Positions 57,950 to 64,000 of a stretch of 64,000 nt of DNA are shown in pieces. The notes below the pieces were generated by a model. It had not been told where the DNA came from. It worked only from the letters and a program-made list of their open reading frames with translations, and did no database searches. The position numbers and the translations under genes were made by a program. This DNA comes from Mastigias papua (Eukaryota > Cnidaria > Scyphozoa > Rhizostomeae > Mastigiidae): NCBI GenBank assembly GCA_964019165.1, contig OZ025282.1:13040229-13104228 (forward strand). The letters run 5' to 3'. Position 1 is the stretch's first letter. Every line of letters starts with the position of its first letter.

Positions 57950-59440
57950 TTGTTTATTCCTGTGTCAGAAAACGTAATAAATGCACTGAGCAGAACGGTT
58001 GATGACTTTCTTGATAAATTGATATCGCTACTTTTACCAAAGCCTAAGTCTTCCATCCTCGTCATTACTGAATGAGGGGAGGATTCAAACTTTCAAAGGA
58101 CACGCATTGACAGGTTAATGTAATGGATACAGCAATAGTTTGAGTTAGTTTCACGCAAAAGAGGCTTGTTCTTCGTAGCTTTAGGATTGCTATCGCTCTC
58201 TATATTGGTTTCAAATCCTACAGTAAGCTCTAGGAGATAGATAATATTATCAGGAGAAATTAAAGCAAGATCTGGCCTAAGGAAGTCACAAGTGGTATAA
58301 CAGGAGGAGATGAAAAGGAAGGGAGGTCAGCATATAACATGCAATTCTGCAAAGAAGAGAATGATATTGCAAGAGAGAGAAGCACAGAGTTGTGACGTAA
58401 GGTGTATCGATCATCCACAAGATAAAAATTACAGGTCGAGACAATATGTTGGAGTACTTCTGGATGAAGGCAGAAAGAGCATAAAGGTAAATCAGAAAGT
58501 GATCGTTTGTGAAGATTGTTCCTAGTTGGGAGGGTACTGTTAGTCGTATCGACTGGCTGGAAGAGAGGGAGAATATTTGTGGCATTACTAGTCGCAGCTC
58601 TTAATGAATTTACTTCAGGATTAGGAGAAGATTTAAGAGTATTTGTTATAACAGTCTGGCAATGAATATATTTCGTAGAGGGCAAAATGTAGCTAAATCC
58701 ATATGTTGACTTCTGATGAATGGCCTTACTCAAAGTAGAACTAAAAGGAAGCTCAAGCAATTGCCGAGCGTAGTTAGTAACCCTATTATCAAGATTTTGA
58801 ATGGTCCAAGTTTCACTGATATCAGCAATAGTAAGCTGCCAGGAAAGTTTAAAAAGAAGATATTGATGATAAATTCTAACTTTAATTTTGGATGACAGGA
58901 AAGATCATCTGTATTATTCAGCAAATCGTTGAGGATTTCAAGAGCCTCGGGCATGTGGATTTAGTTTTCCATAGTATAATTGAAATGCCTACCAAGATAT
59001 ATAAAAATTTGCCAATGTTTACAGTTGGGACAATTTCATGGTCATTTTTGAAAGGTACTGGGTTGATGAAGTTGACGGCTTTCTTATACTAATGGTGGAA
59101 CATTTGTTAACCCTGATGATCATATCTTCCCACGTGCACCATCTAGTGAAATGACTCAGTAGGATTTGATTTTCATTCTTTAGACCAGGTATGACCGCAG
59201 CATTGTCTGTAAATTGAATCCAGCTGATGGGGTAGAGAGAACCGACTGTGAAACCAAATTGCTTGAATTCCTGATCAGAGATTTATTGAATAAAGGTACT
59301 AAAAGACAGCTTGAAGGTTAATGAATTTAAGCAGCCTCCCTGAAGAACACCTCGACCGATTTTGCTGAATCGTGTTTGAAAACAAATTTGTTGAAATGGA
59401 TGTATAGAAATTCCATAAAAAAGTAAGAAGAAAAGAAATC
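57950..59440 (-). mobile_element. RLE LINE, copy D2 (RT core to C-terminus)
   Basis: Begins in the RT palm on the minus strand: GRGVLQGGCLNSLTF, then PISWIQFTDNAAVIPGLKNE (catalytic box altered to FTDN, about 59210) and LSHFTRWCTWEDMIIRVNKC. The frame 58260-58760 has SKAIHQKSTYGFSYILPSTK and a well-preserved finger, LCSFCLHPEVLQHIVSTC with RYTLRHNSV (about 58480-58370). Then come the nuclease motifs RPDLALISPDNIIYLLELTV and GFETNIESDSN (58260-58160). It lies immediately downstream of copy D1 in the same orientation. Confidence 0.82.
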
Positions 59441-60406
59441 CACTCAGGAATACAAGTCTATATACAGTAAAGTTCGATGTAACTACAATTCTTAATACGT
59501 TAGAAGATCAGGGTTAGTCCAGGACTTGTTTCTCATGCAGAAAATATAATAGTAAAGTTTTTAATACATTGTAGTGTTGATACTACGAAATGTAGAGCTG
59601 AGTCATGTCTCCAAGTGTAGCAACCCATATTCAGATATGCTTACAACCTGCTACAACACGAAGAAGAGACTCAGAATGCAAGCAAACAGAAACATCGGGT
59701 GACAGTGAGAGTTTCCATTTCATGCGATTAGCTAGCGTGTCATTGAGGTACCGTGCAGTGAAATTGAAAATATTTTTAGGCAGCCTAGGCTATGTAGAGG
59801 ACCAGAAAGAGCTAAGAGTTCCAGGAGAGTGATCAGAAAGGAAGAATATGATAAAAACTTAGAATGGTAGCTGGGACTTCAGTTTTCCTTTGTGTTCCAG
59901 GACATGTTTATTATTCCTATATGAATCATATTGCAAGTTCATGCTGTAACTGGTATTTTTCCACAATGAGGCAATGGCATCATTCTGTGACGATTTTAGA
60001 TAAGTACGTAGGACATTTTGGCATTGGAGAAATATAACAAATGGAAGTTAGAGATTTAAACCAAAATGATTTTGAGTAAGGATTATACTACTTGAGGTGG
60101 CACTTATTGGAAGGTCCAGCCATTGATAAATAAACCTAATTACGAAATTATCAAGATTTTGAATTGCCCTTGTTTTTGTCAATGATGCTAATATGAAATC
60201 CCAAGATAATTTTGAAAGGATGAAGCGCTGATAGAAAAGTATTTTTTTAGGTAGGATAGGAAAATCATTAAATTCGTGTAAGCATCTCAGAGAGAGATAA
60301 TTTCAGTTTCTCTTTGTGGGCTTCGTTGTTCATTTCAAAGTTGAAATAGCGATCAAGGTACCACCAGATTTGATTGTGAGGATAAGTTCATTGTTAATGA
60401 AGATGT

Positions 60407-61063
60407 TTAGTTCGTATTGAAAAGACATTGAAGACCATTTTTGATCTTAAAGATTGCAAATTTGTCCACTCTAATAACCATATCTGACCATTTACACCAT
60501 TTAGCAAAGCAAATTAACAGCAACTGATTTGAGCGTTCATTGGTAGTGACAACAGCTGCATCATCCGTAAACTGAAACCAGGGAACTGGCTTAAAAAGAT
60601 AATTGAATGTATCATGAGTAGAGAAGCCAAGTTGTTTATATTTTTCTTGACGAATGAACTGAATGAAGGTATTAAAACACATGTTAACTAATAGTGGGCT
60701 AAGGCAGTTACCTTGAAGAACACATCGTCTAACAGGGATAGCAGGAGTAAGAAAATCGTCAGTTATTACTGATGTATGGAAGCCAGTATAGAGGCTTGAA
60801 ATCAAAGCTTTGGTGTTGGCAGGGGTATGGTGATATGCAAGAACTTCTTGAATCAAGTTTTGATGTACTTCACCAAAATAATTTTTGAGGTTTAATAATG
60901 TTATAACTAAAGAGCGTTGTTTAATGCGGGCTTTGTCAATAATATTGGCCATCATGGAAGTATGTTCAAGGACTCCAGCGATCTTAGGAGTAAAGCCTTT
61001 AAGGATTTCAGCCTGAATAAAGTTATTTTGTTTAAGGAATGAGAAAATAGAATCACAAGGCAC
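60407..61063 (-). pseudogene. RLE LINE reverse transcriptase (copy D1)
   Basis: A 218-codon frame spanning RT motifs A to C: NIIDKARIKQRSLVITLLNL, KNYFGEVHQNLIQEVLAYHH, RRCVLQGNCLSPLLVNMCFN (motif B) and the catalytic WFQFTDDAAVVTT near 60575-60545, where the usual FADD alanine is threonine but both aspartates are kept. IRVDKFAIFKIKNGLQ starts the thumb. The upstream frame 60952-61302 carries the earlier RT motifs, so one frameshift separates them. Confidence 0.88.
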
Positions 61064-61384
61064 GAGGTAAAGACTTTTAAGGGCACTGATTCTAAAGTAA
61101 TAGGCCTGACATAGGCAGGATCGTCTCTGCTTTGCTTTTTATGAACTAGGACTGTGCAAGCTTTTTTCCATTCTGCAGGAATATGGCCAGATTCGCAAAT
61201 AACACGGATAACATCAGTTAATAACGATCGTAAGTACGGACAGCTCTTAAAGCAGATAATTGATATCTTGTCTAAAGGACAAGGGGGTCCAGATGATTTC
61301 ATTCTGTGTATTACATTAGTGACTTCCTCACAGGAAGGGGGAAATTAGCGGAAAAATAATCGAGATATCAGGCAAGGAACGAAT

Positions 61385-61813
61385 CTAGGTTGGAGGGGTA
61401 AAAGTCTTATGCGGAATGAGTTCACGAAACAAATGAAGGAAGAATCTTTTATAATGTTCACGTGAAAAGGAAGGCAGGATGGAGGAACTTTTCTCAAGTA
61501 CATTCTTGACAAAACTCCAAAAGTTACTACGATCATAATTGTCAGTGACAGTATAGTTATTAGCAGCACCCGGAATGTTGTTCACCTTTGAATGAAGGAG
61601 GCGAGATACATACTTAATGTCTGAGAGGGCTGCACCTCGATGTTTCAATTGGGTCAATTCTTTCTTGAGCTTTTTAGTAGTTAAATCCTGATATTTATGG
61701 AAATTATTGTCAGTTTGATCAATGGATTTAAATGTACCATAGTTGGTCTTGAAAAAATCATAAATAGAATCGTTCATAAACCTAATATTTTCATCCAATG
61801 AGTCTGATTGCAA
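61385..61813 (-). pseudogene. RLE LINE N-terminal segment (copy D1)
   Basis: A 142-codon frame upstream of the RT: FMNDSIYDFFKTNYGTFKS, KLKKELTQLKHRGAALSDIK, YVSRLLHSKVNNIPGAANNY and FWSFVKNVLEKSSSILPSFS. It lies between the N-terminal region and the RT. It is not catalytic and has no named domain that I recognise. Continuity with coding above 61850 is interrupted by one stop. Confidence 0.75.
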
Positions 61814-62379
61814 TTTGATACTTGCGAATATTGATCAAAAGTAGGTGATAGCTTCAATCCATTGCTCATGCGATTTAGGCAGCTTGATTCCAGGTGTTAA
61901 AACAAAAGTACCGAGTGAGTCAATGTTCACTTCCTCCTCTTCGTCAGCAACTACGCGGGGGCAAATATTTGAATTTTCGAAAACAGTTGGTTAACAAACG
62001 TCTGTACTATCGTTAATTTGATACTTTCTTTGATGCATATTGAGCCTTTTCATGGCTTTGCATTCATAACAATTATACTAATAGTACTAATAATAGCTGG
62101 TACAGTTTTCTTTCCGTAAATAAACTTATTGACGACAAAATATACAAAGCTATATGAAATCAATAGAGAGAAATCCATAATAATTAAGAAGATACTACCA
62201 TTGCTTTGCAATGATGCCCTTAGTAAATTGTTTACTAATTTAAAATTTGATTAAAGTTGACAATAAAGATATACAGGAATATAAAGCTAACAAACTAATT
62301 GACGCCGATAAAATGAATTTTAATTATCATACAGTTATCTAATTCAGAGAAGAGAAAGCAAACATATCAGTACAAAAGT

Positions 62380-63200
62380 AATAAGCCATTAATGAAAACT
62401 TGCAAAATCTGCAGATGCAAGTATTTTCCTTCCATGATTTTATAGTCTGTTTAAAATTATTTAGCTTTCGAAATCTTTAATTCCAGCCGGTAATGAACCC
62501 CATAAATTACGACCTATTTTCTTAGTATTTTAACTTACATATTCTGTTCTTTTCACATTCGGAAACTGCAGAAGACTTTCATTTCTCAAATTTTATTGAT
62601 GTTTTTTCTCAGCAAATATAATTTCATAATTATTGGATTAAGGTTAGTTTGTTGTTGTGATAATTTCAACTAGTAGCTATTGCAGATTGTTATGATGAAT
62701 CATTACGAGTTTGCTCTTTATATTTTAATCTCTAATTCACTATCTATGCAAACCAGCCAGAATGCTCTTTTAAAATTGCCTTTTAATTTGTTATTATCTA
62801 CCCTATCATTAAACATCTATTCTAGTAGACAACAATTAAATTGTGCGCTGATGAAAGAGTTCAGTAAGATTTCAAATATGATGGAATTAAGATAGTCATA
62901 CAATCTAGTAAGTGGAAAAATCTTTTGACTCGACTTCCTACATAGATCTTCAATATGTTGTCTTATTCTTAATTTCTTGTGGAAACTTACTCCCAACATT
63001 TTTTAATAATCACTTTCTTTAATTTCACAGTTTCCAATTGTCATTGCTGTTTCTATGCATTTATCCCCATATACCTTTAGATGGCATAGTATTATCAGAA
63101 AACCATTTTGCCACACATTACAATCTTGATACATCTGTTCTGATACTGGTTGACATTTCTTCAAAACCAGGATGTATATGTACAGATTTAGAGTAGGAGA
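62380..63200 (-). pseudogene. LINE 3' fragment, minus strand
   Basis: The minus-strand frames read TAMTIGNCEIKESDY (63003-63050), MLGVSFHKKLRIRQHIEDLC, RKSSQKIFPLTRLYDYLNS and FEILLNSFISAQFNCCLLE (62817-62999). They continue in other frames through NEKVFCSFRM-like sequence to about 62400. This is the RT thumb and C-terminus of an APE-type LINE without its catalytic domain. Confidence 0.75.
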
Positions 63201-63385
63201 TATGGCTTGAAAGGGTCGTTTTCTCGCACTATACAAGGCAGGGTTGTAAAAGTATTTTGCATACTTAAGCCATGTAAACGATGAAGGTAAGGAGCCTCAT
63301 GTGGAGGGCTATCTCAGCCGACCTCGAGTCTATCTTTATAATGTGGCAGACGAAGTGTCAGAAGATAATTGCAAAGTACCCTAAA

Positions 63386-63800
63386 TTCTCATTTTAGCTT
63401 CCCCCTCTCAATTAAGTCCCCTCTCCAATAATCCCCCTTACTGGACCAAAAACTTTATTGAGCCCACCTCTCTATTAAACTCCCCCCTTATAAAATATTG
63501 AACATTACCAAGCGTAACTAAGCTTCATAGGAGTGAGTACACCAAGCGTGACCACGCTATTCATAAACTTTCCGACTTTCCGATAAAAACATTCTATATC
63601 AATGGCGTTACGACATAGTCTTTCAGTTTTGTTTGTTCTGCTGAGAACTTATGATGTATAAACAAATCAACTTGAATATTGTTCTCTATTTTCAAATAGT
63701 AAATGTGTAGTATACTATTAAAAATTTAAAAAACAACTTATTTAGCCCCCCTCTCTTTTTAGCCCCCCCTCTCTCCAATAAGCCCTCCCTCTAGAGTGCT
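63386..63800. repeat. Degenerate C-rich repeat blocks
   Basis: Two clusters (63390-63490 and 63740-63795) contain degenerate copies of an AAGCCCCCCTCTCCAATA-like unit of about 18 bp, separated by about 250 bp of AT-rich sequence. A GCCCTCC/GAGGGC pairing lies at 63783-63828. Probably an old repeat element; the family was not recognised. Confidence 0.5.
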
Positions 63801-64000
63801 TGAAATCAATAAGCTTCCCAGAGGGCTTAAAAGAGAATTTACAGTAGTTAAGAATGATACCAAAACCAAAACTGACAATTGTATAACTAACACCAACTAA
63901 CAACTAGCAACTAACACCAATTTGACATCTATTTCCTATTCTAATGTATACGAAGCTTTCAATGATATGGAAGTGCCAAATGTATCATGAACTCTGAGGA
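63801..64000. other. No gene recognised
   Basis: Includes a small direct repeat of AACTAACACCAA/AACTAGCAACTAACACC near 63885-63920. No gene seen up to the window edge. Confidence 0.4.

Larger units (their letters stand above)
59470..62030 (-). mobile_element. RLE LINE, copy D1 (N-terminus, RT and finger)
   Basis: The most complete RLE copy in the window. The N-terminal part reads VVADEEEEVNIDSLGTFVLT and PGIKLPKSHEQWIEAITYF (about 61960-61850), and 61385-61813 is an open N-terminal segment. The RT occupies 60407-61302: RPITLESVPLKVFTS, GFTPKIAGVLEHTSMMANII, LVITLLNLKNYFGEVHQNL (motif A) and FQFTDDAAVVTTNERSN (motif C). After several breaks, CLHSESLLRVVAGCKH with a scrambled YTWRHD appears near 59700-59610. 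The C-terminal nuclease is missing or replaced by copy D2. Confidence 0.85.

Overview
This window looks like an AT-rich stretch of a metazoan nuclear genome. It has spliced exons with GT/AG boundaries, long introns, long (TA)n tracts, and a mix of Penelope-like elements, Gypsy LTR elements, APE-type LINEs and restriction-like-endonuclease (RLE) LINEs. The style of the retroelement proteins suggests a cnidarian or similar marine invertebrate, but that is inference only. There are no prokaryotic operons, rRNA genes or CRISPR arrays.

The one convincing host gene is on the minus strand and spans at least 50.8-15.9 kb. Four exons (50635-50835, 49073-49266, 37599-37793, 15864-16102) join with matching phases. 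They encode the end of one CUB domain, a complete second CUB domain with four cysteines, a Thr/Ser/Asn-rich stalk, one transmembrane helix and a short cysteine-rich tail with a stop codon. Upstream exons were not found and probably lie beyond the window. The 11.3-kb and 21.5-kb introns are filled with retroelements.

Left of the gene (0-15 kb) are a Tc1/mariner-like MITE (418-699), a hAT-like MITE with a perfect 8-bp target duplication (5436-5751), a decayed APE LINE with a 2A-like motif (about 6786-9783) followed by microsatellites, and a decayed RLE LINE (11290-13991, minus).

Inside the 21.5-kb intron are a Gypsy element with both LTRs, primer-binding site and 5-bp target duplication (16184-22235). 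Its integrase is split by a younger Penelope-like element with an open reading frame and 7-bp target duplication (19748-21341). Next come a head-to-tail group of three RLE LINE fragments (23250-29265, minus), a second APE LINE (30255-33100) and a second Penelope-like element (34860-36540).

Inside the 11.3-kb intron are two more Penelope fragments, a LINE fragment and a 3.4-kb structure with inverted arms of about 920 bp (42550-45992). A tRNA-derived SINE lies at 49974-50236. The right end (51-64 kb) has a strong 43-bp-arm hairpin, LINE 3' ends on both strands and a second pair of head-to-tail RLE LINE copies (57950-62030).

Most retroelement frames are broken by stops and frameshifts. The Penelope copy inside Gypsy is the best preserved. 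I did not find a clearly new multi-gene system. The strongest leads are a hammerhead-ribozyme-like motif that covaries across three Penelope tails, the nested insertion, and the head-to-tail RLE LINE clusters.
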